Source: Herbiconiux flava
GTDB lineage: Bacteria > Actinomycetota > Actinomycetes > Actinomycetales > Microbacteriaceae
Assembly: GCF_013409865.1 (NCBI RefSeq)
Contig: NZ_JACCBM010000001.1
Coordinates: 3,720,001 to 3,784,000, forward strand
Length of the DNA: 64,000 nucleotides
Direction: 5' to 3'
The notes beneath the pieces are model-generated. The model ran no database searches, was not told where the DNA came from, and saw only the letters and a list, made by a program, of their open reading frames with translations. Made by a program: the position numbers and the translations under genes. The first letter of the stretch is position 1. Each line of letters begins with the position of its first letter. Positions 1 through 7,908 of the stretch are shown here, piece by piece.

Positions 1-1163
1 AGCGTCGACAGCCCGCCGACCGTGCCGAACAGGAACGCGACGAGGGCGAGGCCGGCGAGCACCGCGAGGGTGCGGGTCGACTCCCCCGGGCCGCGCCGGC
101 CCGTGCGCCCGGCCGAGAGCAGGAAGTGCACCGCCACGACCACGAGCGCCACGAACCCCGCGGCGGCGAGCAGTCCGAGGGCCGGCTCCTCGGAGGGCAG
201 AGGGTAGTAGGTGTCGTAGAGCTGACGCAGCGTGGCGAACGGGCCGAAGCGGTGGCCGGGCACCGGCAGCAGCAGCGACGAGAGCTTGAACGAGTAGAGC
301 TCGGCCTCGGGCGGGCTGCGCACGAGCACGGCCTCGTTCACGCCGTTGGCGAGCCGGTACAGGATGCTCGGCGTCAGGTTCACGAGCATGACGCCCGCGA
401 TCAGCAGTCCGGCCGCGGCCGCCCCGAAGAACCGCCGCCAGGCGCGGCTGCGCCAGAGGGCACTGAGCCCGGCGACCGCGAGCACCAGGGCGACGAACAC
501 GGAGTAGTAGCTGGACGCGGTGCCGAGGAGGGCCACCGTGCCGATGGTCGCCGCGTTCCGGCCGGTCACCGGCCGGAGCCACCTCCGCTCGCGCGAGCCG
601 TCGGCGCGCTCGGCGGGGCGGAGCCGCCAGAGCGGGCGCCCCGTCGCGACGAGGTGGATCAGCCCCACGGCCAGCGGCACGACGAAGTAGGCGGCGAGGA
701 AGAGGTGCCCCTCGCCCTTGATGAAGTGGTACGGCGCCAGCGAGTAGACGACGCCGAGCGCGACGGCGAGCGGCGTGCCGACGCCCACCAGCCGCAGGAA
801 CCAGAGCGCCGTGATCGCCGCCAGCGGGAAGCCGATGACGAAGTACACGTTCATCGCCACCCCGAAGTCGGAGGTGAACAGCCGCAGCACGTCGGCGGCG
901 ATGAAGTGCAGGTTGTCGGCCTGCGGGTAGTCGCTGTAGAACTGCCCGTACGGGGCGCCGAGGTCGGGCTGGTGGGTGAACCAGCCGGTCTCGATGATCG
1001 TCTTGAAGTGCGAGGCCACGGCGAGCGCGTCGCCGGAGTAGTAGAAGGGCACGCGCCAGTCGACGCCCCAGAGGTTCAGGCCGAACCAGACGGCCAGCAG
1101 CGAGACCGCGGCGGCCACGCCGTACGGGGCCAGCCGCAGTGCCACGCCCTTCGCGCCGCTCAT
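1..1163 (-). CDS. GT-C-like polytopic membrane protein, C-terminus outside window
   Basis: About 387 residues are visible, running off the left edge with no stop. The protein opens MSGAKGVALRLAPYG, followed by many hydrophobic segments alternating with loops. After the first membrane segment comes a soluble loop rich in acidic and aromatic residues (FYYSGDALAVASHFK ... LGAPYGQFYSDYPQADN). Polytopic layout plus a large acidic first loop is typical of GT-C glycosyltransferases and YfhO-like proteins that use polyprenyl-phosphate sugars, but I cannot name a family. The ATG overlaps the TGA of the GT2 gene by four bases (ATGA), so the two are probably translationally coupled. With GtrA and the rml genes alongside, a role in building an envelope glycan is inferred. 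Confidence 0.75.
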   Translation of the reverse strand, partial: MSGAKGVALRLAPYGVAAAVSLLAVWFGLNLWGVDWRVPFYYSGDALAVASHFKTIIETGWFTHQPDLGAPYGQFYSDYPQADNLHFIAADVLRLFTSDFGVAMNVYFVIGFPLAAITALWFLRLVGVGTPLAVALGVVYSLAPYHFIKGEGHLFLAAYFVVPLAVGLIHLVATGRPLWRLRPAERADGSRERRWLRPVTGRNAATIGTVALLGTASSYYSVFVALVLAVAGLSALWRSRAWRRFFGAAAAGLLIAGVMLVNLTPSILYRLANGVNEAVLVRSPPEAELYSFKLSSLLLPVPGHRFGPFATLRQLYDTYYPLPSEEPALGLLAAAGFVALVVVAVHFLLSAGRTGRRGPGESTRTLAVLAGLALVAFLFGTVGGLST

Positions 1164-1999
1164 CGGGCCGCTCGCATGCGCCGGGCGTTCAGCGCGTAGT
1201 AGCCGCGGCGGGCCAGTGCCATCAGCTCGGCCCGGCGGTCGCCGAGGCGCACGTCGGCGGCGCTGATCACGTCGGGCGCCTGCTCGCGGCACCAGGCGTG
1301 GTAGGCCTTGGCCTGGGTCGACTGCTCGTCGACGAGCGCGACGCTCCACTGCGTGTCGTTCACGCGGAACACGGCGAGCGTGCGGTCGACCGGCAGGTAG
1401 TCGCCGCGCAGCAGCACCTTCGAGTAGCTCGTCTGGTCGATCAGGTAGGGGAAGCGGGCGTCCCAGCCGCCGGCCGCCTCGAGCTCGGCGCGGCGCATCG
1501 TCACGCAGCCCGGCTCCCCGAAGACGTTCGTGCCCTTCCGCACCGTCTGGCGGATGGCCTCGACGCCCGGCTGCACCGCGCGCCGCACGCCCTGCAGGCC
1601 CCGATTGCGGATCGTCACCTTCCCTCGGGCGTCGACGATGTCGCGGGGGCTCGACACGAGCACGACCGACGGATGCGCGTCCAGGGCCTCGGAGTGCGCC
1701 TCCAGGGCGCCGGGGTACAGCAGGTCGTCGCCCGGCAGCAGCTTCAGGTACTCGCCGCTCGCCGCCTCGGAGACCCGGCGCCAGTTGGCCTCCGCGCCTC
1801 CCCCGGCGGGGGTCGAGAGGATCGTGAGCCGAGCATCCGCTTCGAAGGCCCGCACCGCCTCGAGGGTGCCGTCGGTCGAGGAGTGGTCGGCGACGATGAG
1901 CTCGAAGTCGTCGTGCCGCTGAGCCAGCACGGAGCCGACCGCCTCGGCGATGTAGGCGGCGTTGTCGAAGGCCGGGATGACGACGGAGAGCTTCGGCAT
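1160..1999 (-). CDS. Family 2 glycosyltransferase
   Basis: 279 residues, starting MPKLSVVIPAFDN, the usual GT-A/GT2 opening. The nucleotide-binding part includes VADHSSTDGTLEAV, and LLPGDDLLYPG around residue 90 supplies the metal-binding DXD-like acidic pair. No membrane segment is evident, so it probably works on the cytoplasmic face, moving a sugar from a nucleotide donor. The donor is unknown. It sits between gtrA upstream (TGATG, one shared base) and the membrane protein downstream (ATGA), so the three form one minus-strand operon. GtrA-GT2-polytopic protein trios commonly decorate surface polymers; the specific product here is inference. Confidence 0.88.
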   Translation of the reverse strand: MPKLSVVIPAFDNAAYIAEAVGSVLAQRHDDFELIVADHSSTDGTLEAVRAFEADARLTILSTPAGGGAEANWRRVSEAASGEYLKLLPGDDLLYPGALEAHSEALDAHPSVVLVSSPRDIVDARGKVTIRNRGLQGVRRAVQPGVEAIRQTVRKGTNVFGEPGCVTMRRAELEAAGGWDARFPYLIDQTSYSKVLLRGDYLPVDRTLAVFRVNDTQWSVALVDEQSTQAKAYHAWCREQAPDVISAADVRLGDRRAELMALARRGYYALNARRMRAAR

Positions 2000-2508
2000 C
2001 AGCGGGGCTCGGTCGTGTTGGTGCCGACGTGCAGCTCGGTGGCGGCCTCGGCCTCGGCGGCGCCGCGGCGGAACGAGAAGCCCTTGTGCCCGAACCAGCT
2101 GATCGCCGTGGTGATCACCAGGATCGACAGCTGCGCGAGGATGCGGTTCCAGCCGAAGCCGACGAGCACCGGCAGGATGACGGCGTTGATCGCGATGGCC
2201 ACCAGATAGACGCTCTCGAACCGCGCGAGGTCGCGCCAGACGTGACCGCGCACCTTGAAGACGAAGCGGCGGTACATCACGAAGGCGAACAGCACCCCCA
2301 GCACGTGTGCGCAGGCGAGGGTGCCGAGCGAGCCGACGGTCTCGTTGACGGCCTGGTCGAGCCAGGCGCCGACGGTGAGGTCGAAGGCGATGAAGAAGAG
2401 GAAGCCGACGCCGGTGTTGGTGGCGCCGACGAGCAGGAACGCGATGCGCTGGTCGTGGATCAGCCGCAGCAGGGGTCCGGGCTCGCCCGCCTGCTGAGGA
2501 TCCGTCAC
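1999..2508 (-). CDS. GtrA family membrane protein
   Basis: 169 residues from a GTG start (VTDPQQAGEPG...). The open frame extends further upstream, but those residues are low-complexity and would run across the rmlB promoter, so the GTG is preferred. About four hydrophobic helices are visible, the first containing FLLVGATNTGVGFLFF, which matches the N-terminal GtrA signature. GtrA proteins are thought to flip or hold undecaprenyl-linked sugars for surface glycan modification. First gene of the minus-strand operon, divergent from rmlB. Confidence 0.85.
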   Translation of the reverse strand: MTDPQQAGEPGPLLRLIHDQRIAFLLVGATNTGVGFLFFIAFDLTVGAWLDQAVNETVGSLGTLACAHVLGVLFAFVMYRRFVFKVRGHVWRDLARFESVYLVAIAINAVILPVLVGFGWNRILAQLSILVITTAISWFGHKGFSFRRGAAEAEAATELHVGTNTTEPR

Positions 2509-2588
2509 GCAGGCCACTCTAGAGGCCCGAGCCGTCAGCGAGCCGAGCGACACCCGCCCCACTCCGGGGGCGTCCTCCGGCCCTCCCG

Positions 2589-2594
2589 TACAAT
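2589..2594 (+). promoter_or_regulatory. Probable -10 element of rmlB
   Basis: TACAAT lies 34 bases before the rmlB ATG, and a GAGGAGA ribosome-binding site (about 2612-2618) sits about ten bases before the start. No convincing -35 hexamer is visible. Confidence 0.5.
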
Positions 2595-2628
2595 CGGGAG
2601 CGACCACATCTGAGGAGACCTCCCCACC

Positions 2629-3615
2629 ATGAAGATTCTTGTCACCGGCGGAGCCGGATTCATCGGCTCCAACTTCGTCCGACGCACGCTCGAAGACGCC
2701 TACCCCGGCCTCGAGGGTGCCGAGGTCGTCGTGCTCGACGCTCTGACCTACTCGGGCAACCTCGACAACCTGCTGCCGGTGAAGGACAGCCCCCGGCTCA
2801 CCTTCGTGAACGGCGACATCCGCAACGGCCAGCTGCTCGACGACCTGTTCCCCGGGCTCGACGCGGTCGTGCACTTCGCCGCCGAGTCGCACGTCGACCG
2901 CTCGGTGCGCGACGCCTCGATCTTCGTCGAGACCAACGTGCTCGGCACCCAGCAGCTGCTCGACGCCGCGCTCCGCAACAACCTCCCCCGCTTCGTGCAC
3001 GTCTCCACCGACGAGGTCTACGGCTCGATCGCCGAGGGCTCCTGGGCCGAAGACCGTCCGCTCGAGCCGAACTCGCCCTACTCGGCCTCGAAGGCCGGCA
3101 GCGACCTGCTCGCCCGCTCCTACCACCGCACGCACGGCATGAACATCTCGATCACGCGCTGCTCGAACAACTACGGGCCGTACCACTTCCCCGAGAAGGT
3201 CATCCCGCTGTTCGTCACCAACCTGATCGACGACAAGCACGTGCCGCTCTACGGCGAGGGCAACAACATCCGCGACTGGCTGCACGTCGACGACCACACC
3301 CGTGGCATCGCCATGGTGCTCGCGAACGGCCGCGCCGGAGAGATCTACAACATCGGCGGCGGCACCGAGCTGACCAACAAGGAGCTCACGCAGCTGCTGC
3401 TCGACGCGACCGGCAAGGACTGGTCATACGTCGACCGCGTCGCCGACCGCCTCGGCCACGACCTGCGCTACTCGGTCGACATCTCCAAGATCCGTGACGA
3501 GCTCGGCTACGAGCCGCAGGTGCCGTTCGAGCAGGGCCTGGCCGACGTGGTGCAGTGGTACCGCGACAACCGGCAGTGGTGGGAGCCCCTCAAGGCCCGC
3601 GCGGCCCTGAGCTGA
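2629..3615 (+). CDS. rmlB: dTDP-glucose 4,6-dehydratase
   Basis: 328 residues, normal length for RmlB. It converts dTDP-glucose to dTDP-4-keto-6-deoxyglucose, the second step of dTDP-L-rhamnose synthesis, in the cytoplasm. The NAD-binding TGGAGFIG is at residues 6-13; the active-site STDEVYG and the short-chain dehydrogenase YSASK (near residue 150) are present, as is CSNNYGPYHFPEKVIP, typical of RmlB. The start is supported by a good ribosome-binding site. rmlD follows after 14 bases and a GT4 gene after that, so this is a rhamnose-glycan operon. rmlA and rmlC are not in the window. Confidence 0.97.
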   Translation: MKILVTGGAGFIGSNFVRRTLEDAYPGLEGAEVVVLDALTYSGNLDNLLPVKDSPRLTFVNGDIRNGQLLDDLFPGLDAVVHFAAESHVDRSVRDASIFVETNVLGTQQLLDAALRNNLPRFVHVSTDEVYGSIAEGSWAEDRPLEPNSPYSASKAGSDLLARSYHRTHGMNISITRCSNNYGPYHFPEKVIPLFVTNLIDDKHVPLYGEGNNIRDWLHVDDHTRGIAMVLANGRAGEIYNIGGGTELTNKELTQLLLDATGKDWSYVDRVADRLGHDLRYSVDISKIRDELGYEPQVPFEQGLADVVQWYRDNRQWWEPLKARAALS

Positions 3616-3629
3616 GCGTCGCCCATCCG

Positions 3630-4481
3630 ATGACTCGCTATCTCATCACCGGGGCGGCCGGGATGCTCGGCCGCGACCTGCAGGAGGCCCTCGCGGGCCG
3701 CGACGTCGTGGCGCTCACCCGAGCCGAGCTCGACATCACCGACGCCTCGGCCGTGGCCGCCGCTGTCGCGGGCGTCGACGTCGTGTTCAACTGCGCCGCC
3801 TACACCGCGGTCGACGCGGCCGAGACCGACGAGGAGGCCGCCCGGCTGGTCAACGCCGTCGGGCCGGCCACCCTCGCCGCCGCCACCCGGGCGACCGGCG
3901 CGAAGCTCGTGCAGATCTCCACCGACTACGTCTTCCAGGGCGACGCCACGTCGCCCTACTCCGAGGACGAGCCGCGTGACCCGCTGAACGCCTACGGCCG
4001 CACCAAGGCCGGCGGCGAGGAGGCGGTGCTCACGGGCAACCCCACCGGCGGTTACGTCGTGCGCACGGCCTGGCTGTACGGCCGGCACGGGGCGAACTTC
4101 CCCGCGACCATGCTCCGGCTCGGCCGCGAGCGCGACAGCGTCTCGGTGGTGCACGACCAGGTCGGGCAGCCCACCTGGACCGCCGATCTCGCCCGTCAGC
4201 TGGTGCTCCTGGCCGACTCGGATGCTCCGGCCGGCGTCTATCACGGCACCAACTCGGGCCAGGGTTCGTGGTTCGACTTCGCCCGGGCGACCTTTCAGGA
4301 AGCCGGACTCGACCCTGATAAGGTCAAGCCCACGGACAGCTCGCAGTTTGTTCGTCCCGCCCCGCGTCCCGCGTACTCCGTGCTCGGGCACGACGCGTGG
4401 TCCCGAGCGGGATTGGAGCCCATGCGAGACTGGCGCACCGCGTTGCACGAGGCGGTGACCTCGGGAGTTTTTGGAGAGTAA
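3630..4481 (+). CDS. rmlD: dTDP-4-dehydrorhamnose reductase
   Basis: 283 residues, the usual RmlD size. It reduces dTDP-4-dehydrorhamnose to dTDP-L-rhamnose with NAD(P)H. Starts MTRYLITGAAGMLGRDL (Rossmann glycine motif at residues 7-14); STDYVF and YGRTK carry the catalytic Ser/Thr and Tyr-Lys residues. An upstream in-frame start would lie inside rmlB, so the ATG 14 bases after rmlB is preferred. Its TAA overlaps the ATG of the next glycosyltransferase (TAATG), which suggests coupled translation. No epimerase (RmlC) domain is fused to it. Confidence 0.95.
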   Translation: MTRYLITGAAGMLGRDLQEALAGRDVVALTRAELDITDASAVAAAVAGVDVVFNCAAYTAVDAAETDEEAARLVNAVGPATLAAATRATGAKLVQISTDYVFQGDATSPYSEDEPRDPLNAYGRTKAGGEEAVLTGNPTGGYVVRTAWLYGRHGANFPATMLRLGRERDSVSVVHDQVGQPTWTADLARQLVLLADSDAPAGVYHGTNSGQGSWFDFARATFQEAGLDPDKVKPTDSSQFVRPAPRPAYSVLGHDAWSRAGLEPMRDWRTALHEAVTSGVFGE

Positions 4482-5620
4482 TGGCCACGCTGCGGGTAGT
4501 CGTCGACCAGCTCGTGGCTCCGGTCCCGGGCGGCATCGGCCGGTACACGCTCGAGCTCACCCGGCAGCTGATAGCCACCGCTCCCCGTGACTGCGACGTC
4601 GAGGGCATCGTCTCGGCTATCCCGCAGGCGACGGCCGACTCGCTCTCCTCGCGTCTGCCCGGCCTCGCAGGGCTGCACCGCGCCACCCTGCCCCGGCGTG
4701 AGCTCGCGGCGGCCTGGCAGCACGGCGTCATCGGCTCCTCGGGCTCGGGCATGGTCCATGCCACGAGCCTGATGGCGCCGCTGCGCAAGCACGACCGCCG
4801 CGCCGACATCGGCACGCAGACCGCCGTCACGATCCACGACGTCGTGCCCTGGACGCATCCCGAGACCCTCACCCCACGCGGCGTCAGCTGGCACCGGGCC
4901 ATGGCGAAACGGGCGGCCCGCTACGCCGACGCCGTCGTCGTGCCGACGCACGCGGTGGCCGAGGAGCTGTCGCGGCACTTCCGCTTCGGCGACCGCCTGC
5001 GCGTCATTGGCGGCGCCGTCAGCGACGAGCTGCGGCTGCCCGCGAACCCCGCGGCGCGCGCCCTCGAGCTCTCACTCCCCGACGAATATTTGCTCGCCGT
5101 CGGCACGCTCGAGCCGCGCAAGGGGCTCGCGGCGCTGATCGAGGCGCTCGCTCTGCCGGCCACCGGCTCGCTGCCGCTGCTGATCGCCGGCCCCTCCGGG
5201 TGGGGCGACGTCGACGTGGCGTCCGTCGCCGCCGCGGCCGGGGTCGACCCCGCGCGGGTGCGCGTGCTCGGCTTCCTCAGCGACACCGACCTCGCGCTCG
5301 TGCTCGAGCGCGCCACGGTCTTCGTCTACCCGAGCCTCGCGGAGGGCTTCGGCCTGCCGCTGATCGAGGCCTTCGACTTCGGCACGCCCGTCATCCACGC
5401 CGACGTGCCGGCGCTGCTCGAGGTCGCCGACGGCTCCACGCACGTCGTTACCCGCACGACCCCCGCGGAGTATCCGGGGCAGCTCGCGGCCGCCATCGCC
5501 GACGTCGTCTCCGACGCGGCGCTGCGCACCCGCCTCTCGATCTCGGGCCTCGACCGTGCCCGCGCCTTCTCCTGGCGCGACTCGGCCGAGAAGGTCTGGC
5601 AGCTCCACGCGGACCTGTAA
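4481..5620 (+). CDS. Family 4 (GT-B) glycosyltransferase
   Basis: 379 residues, starting MATLRVVVDQL at the TAATG overlap with rmlD. The N-terminal acceptor half includes TIHDVVPWTHPE. The C-terminal half has LAVGTLEPRKGLAAL and the EX7E-type donor site in SLAEGFGLPLIEAFDFG. Retaining GT4 enzymes use nucleotide sugars; position after rmlBD makes a rhamnosyl- or mannosyltransferase role plausible but unproven. Last gene of the operon; triplicated hairpin repeats follow immediately. Confidence 0.9.
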   Translation: MATLRVVVDQLVAPVPGGIGRYTLELTRQLIATAPRDCDVEGIVSAIPQATADSLSSRLPGLAGLHRATLPRRELAAAWQHGVIGSSGSGMVHATSLMAPLRKHDRRADIGTQTAVTIHDVVPWTHPETLTPRGVSWHRAMAKRAARYADAVVVPTHAVAEELSRHFRFGDRLRVIGGAVSDELRLPANPAARALELSLPDEYLLAVGTLEPRKGLAALIEALALPATGSLPLLIAGPSGWGDVDVASVAAAAGVDPARVRVLGFLSDTDLALVLERATVFVYPSLAEGFGLPLIEAFDFGTPVIHADVPALLEVADGSTHVVTRTTPAEYPGQLAAAIADVVSDAALRTRLSISGLDRARAFSWRDSAEKVWQLHADL

Positions 5621-5622
5621 GT

Positions 5623-5796
5623 AGCCGCGCCGCCGCCTCTGCGGCGCGGGCAGCACGCGGTGCCGCCGTCGCGCGAGCGGTCCCCAGCCGCGCCGCCGCC
5701 TCTGCGGCGCGGGCGACACCCGGTGCCGCCGTCGCGCGAGCGGTCCCCAGCCGCGCCGCCGCCTCTGCGGCGCGGGCGACACCCGGTGCCGCCGTC
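5623..5796 (+). repeat. 63-bp tandem repeat, about 2.75 copies, each with a GC hairpin
   Basis: Units begin at 5623, 5686 and 5749; the third breaks off near 5796. Each starts with a perfect 9-bp stem (CCGCGCCGC, loop CGCCTCT, GCGGCGCGG), for example 5625-5649. Units two and three are nearly identical and unit one differs at a few bases. The array starts three bases after the GT4 stop codon, so it could act as serial transcription terminators for the rml operon. There is no T-tract. Confidence 0.85.
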
Positions 5797-5958
5797 AGGC
5801 GTCCGTGGCTGCGCCGCGGCCGTGCGGCGCCGGTACCGCCACCGGTCACCGTGTACGGCCCGTCGCGTCGTGCCCGCCCGCCTGCGACCTGACACAACTC
5901 GTGGCAGGTCACCCCCACCCGACACAACTCGTGGCAGGTCGGTCGGGGTCGGAGGGGG
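5797..5958. other. Remainder of the 5621-5958 spacer between convergent genes
   Basis: With the tandem repeats this makes a 338-base stretch without a gene, between the convergent GT4 and LCP genes. The left part is plain GC-rich sequence. The right part carries the pair of 20-bp repeats described separately. Frames that cross it are low-complexity Arg/Ala/Pro products of the repeat and are not credible genes. Confidence 0.7.
5886..5940. repeat. Pair of exact 20-bp direct repeats with internal dyad (REP-like)
   Basis: GACACAACTCGTGGCAGGTC occurs at 5891-5910 and 5921-5940, spacing 30 bases. The first copy lies in a hairpin: GACCTG (5886-5891) pairs with CAGGTC (5905-5910), and CAC/GTG inside extends it. 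It lies between convergent gene ends, where REP-like elements and bidirectional terminators are common. Confidence 0.75.
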
Positions 5959-7335
5959 CTACTGGGCGGCGGAGTCGGTCGCCGTCGAGAGGACGAGGGC
6001 GTCGGCGACCGTCTGGTGCACGACGTCCCAGTCGGGGTTCTCCGGGTCGATCAGGGGCGGCGTCATGTCGACGCGGTCGATCGGAAGCTCCTTCGTCTTC
6101 ATCGCGAGGTCGATGAAGTACGACAGGGTCGACTGCGGGATGTCCGTCTGCACCACCTGGGTGCCCGCCTCCACGATGCCCTGGAACTTCGTGAGGACGT
6201 TCACCGGCTGGAACTGCTGCAGGATGGCCGTCTGCAGCTCGCCCTGCCGCTGCATCCGGTCGTAGTCGCTCGTGGTGTGCCGGGAACGCGCGTACCAGAG
6301 GGCCGTGTAGCCGTTCATGTGCTGCTCGCCGGGCCAGATCCAGCCCTCGATCTCGTTGCCCTCCTCGTCGCCGCCCATGGGCAGCGCCTCGGTGACGTTG
6401 ATGTCCACGCCGCCGAGCGCGTCGATGAGGTCGGAGAAGCCCTGCATGTCGATCATCACGTAGTACTGGATCGTGATGCCCAGGGCGCCCTCGATCGCAT
6501 CCTTCGTCGCCTCGACACCCGGGTTCGAACCCTCGGCCTCGGCGTTCGGGTACAGGTCCTGGTCGAAGGCCTCGACCCGCGGGTAGAGGAAGCTGATCTG
6601 GCAGTCGCTGCCGCAGTCGTAGCTGCCGTCGGGAGCGTAGTCGCTGCCGATCAGCGGCGAGTCGGCGACGATCGGCACCTGCTGCAGATCGCGCGGCACC
6701 CCGATCATCGTCGCGCGGCCCGTGTCGGCCTCGATCGACACCACGGTCATGCTGTCGGGCCGCATGCCGTCGCGGTCGGGCCCGGCGTCACCGCCGAGCA
6801 GCAGGATGTTGTACCGCCCGTCGACGGGAGGTTCGGCCGCGGCCTGCGCCGAGAACACCGAGTTGAGCCCGTCGGCGGCCACGTTCGCGTACCAGGCGCC
6901 GGCTGCCGCGACCCCCGAGGTGCCCACCAGCAGCAGCACGGAGAACGAGGCCAGCCACGGCCGCGCCCGCTCCCCCACCCGCACGAAGCGCACGAGGCGG
7001 AGAGTGTCGAGGGTCAGCACGATCCACAGCACGGCGTACGCGATCAGCACCACCTGCACGAGCAGCAGCGGGATCGGGTTCGTCGCGATCGAGAAGATCA
7101 CCTGCGGCCAGATCAGGTAGATCACGAAGCCGACCACGGCGATCGCCCAGAGGCTGAGCGTGAAGTACAGCCCGAAGCGGCCGAGCTTGCGGTTGCCCGC
7201 GAGCACCTGCGCCGAGCCCGGGATGAGCACGTTGAGCACCACCAGCCACCACCCGCGTACGGTCATGGCCTTGGGCGAGGTGGTGTCCGGGTACCGGATC
7301 GGGCTGACGGTCGCGCTGCCGTTCATCGTGGTCAT
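5959..7335 (-). CDS. LytR-CpsA-Psr (LCP) family cell-wall glycopolymer ligase
   Basis: 458 residues from MTTMNGSATV; an ATG nine bases downstream is the alternative. The N-terminal part has about four membrane helices. The extracytoplasmic LCP domain starts near NILLLGGDAGPDRDG, with the conserved arginine/aspartate signature in GMRPDSMTVVSIEAD and IGVPRDLQ, then YDRMQRQGELQ. LCP enzymes attach undecaprenyl-pyrophosphate-linked glycopolymers to peptidoglycan outside the membrane, which fits the nearby rml and glycosyltransferase genes. It follows purE by 16 bases in the same direction, the arrangement seen in other actinobacteria. No ribosome-binding site is evident; the start region is a 20-bp duplication. 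Confidence 0.9.
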   Translation of the reverse strand: MTTMNGSATVSPIRYPDTTSPKAMTVRGWWLVVLNVLIPGSAQVLAGNRKLGRFGLYFTLSLWAIAVVGFVIYLIWPQVIFSIATNPIPLLLVQVVLIAYAVLWIVLTLDTLRLVRFVRVGERARPWLASFSVLLLVGTSGVAAAGAWYANVAADGLNSVFSAQAAAEPPVDGRYNILLLGGDAGPDRDGMRPDSMTVVSIEADTGRATMIGVPRDLQQVPIVADSPLIGSDYAPDGSYDCGSDCQISFLYPRVEAFDQDLYPNAEAEGSNPGVEATKDAIEGALGITIQYYVMIDMQGFSDLIDALGGVDINVTEALPMGGDEEGNEIEGWIWPGEQHMNGYTALWYARSRHTTSDYDRMQRQGELQTAILQQFQPVNVLTKFQGIVEAGTQVVQTDIPQSTLSYFIDLAMKTKELPIDRVDMTPPLIDPENPDWDVVHQTVADALVLSTATDSAAQ

Positions 7336-7363
7336 AGGCGGGTCTGCGTGGTCATAGGCGGGT
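7327..7363 (-). repeat. 20-bp tandem duplication across the purE stop and LCP start
   Basis: On the minus strand ACCCGCCTATGACCACG appears twice (7327-7343 and 7347-7363) with a 20-base period. The upstream copy holds the purE stop (ATGA); the downstream copy supplies the ATG of the LCP gene. The ATG in the upstream copy opens a frame of only seven codons. Confidence 0.85.
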
Positions 7364-7852
7364 TTGGAGGTTTTCGTTCTTCTGCGCGACGAGCTCCGAG
7401 AGCTCGGCGCGATAACGGTCGAGGGCGTCGGCAAGCCCATCATCACCGGTCGAGAGAATGCTGACAGCGATGAGAGCGGCGTTCTTGGCACCACCGATCG
7501 ACACGGTGGCGACCGGGATGCCCGCCGGCATCTGCACGATGGAGAGAAGTGAATCGAGACCGTCGAGGCGGGCCAACGGCACCGGAACCCCGACGACCGG
7601 CAGTGTCGTGACGGCCGCGATCATCCCGGGCAGATGCGCCGCCCCGCCGGCCCCGGCGATGACGACCTTGAGCCCGCGCTCACGCGCCGTGCGCCCGTAC
7701 TCGATCATGGCCTCGGGCGTGCGGTGTGCCGACACGACGCGCACCTCGTGCGGCACGCCGAAGTCCTTCAGCACCTGCACGGCGTCGCTCATGACGGAGA
7801 AGTCGGAATCCGACCCCATGACGACACCCACGACGGCTCTCTCTTCGGGCAT
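7352..7852 (-). CDS. purE: N5-carboxyaminoimidazole ribonucleotide mutase (PurE, class I)
   Basis: 166 residues from [18 protein letters not shown]. It converts N5-CAIR to CAIR in de novo purine synthesis, acting after PurK. The substrate loop GSDSDFSVM, the catalytic histidine in VVSAHRTPE and the [11 protein letters not shown] loop are all present, and length is normal. A longer reading exists upstream but adds a basic, non-conserved leader; a -10-like TACGAT six bases before this ATG supports it as a leaderless start. Its partner purK lies 2 kb away, separated by an unrelated secreted-protein gene. Confidence 0.96.
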   Translation of the reverse strand: MPEERAVVGVVMGSDSDFSVMSDAVQVLKDFGVPHEVRVVSAHRTPEAMIEYGRTARERGLKVVIAGAGGAAHLPGMIAAVTTLPVVGVPVPLARLDGLDSLLSIVQMPAGIPVATVSIGGAKNAALIAVSILSTGDDGLADALDRYRAELSELVAQKNENLQTRL

Positions 7853-7858
7853 GCCCCC

Positions 7859-7864
7859 ATCGTA
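7859..7864 (-). promoter_or_regulatory. -10-like element of purE, leaderless spacing
   Basis: TACGAT on the minus strand, six bases before the purE ATG, so the transcript would begin at or next to the start codon. Confidence 0.5.
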
Positions 7865-7908
7865 GAGTCGCTCCCGCCGGCTCCTGCGGAGCGGCGCGCT
7901 TGCATGGC

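Noticed and set aside
3555..4481. Longer rmlD beginning within rmlB.
   Set aside because: The added 25 residues are the off-frame end of rmlB; the family consensus starts at MTRYLITG.
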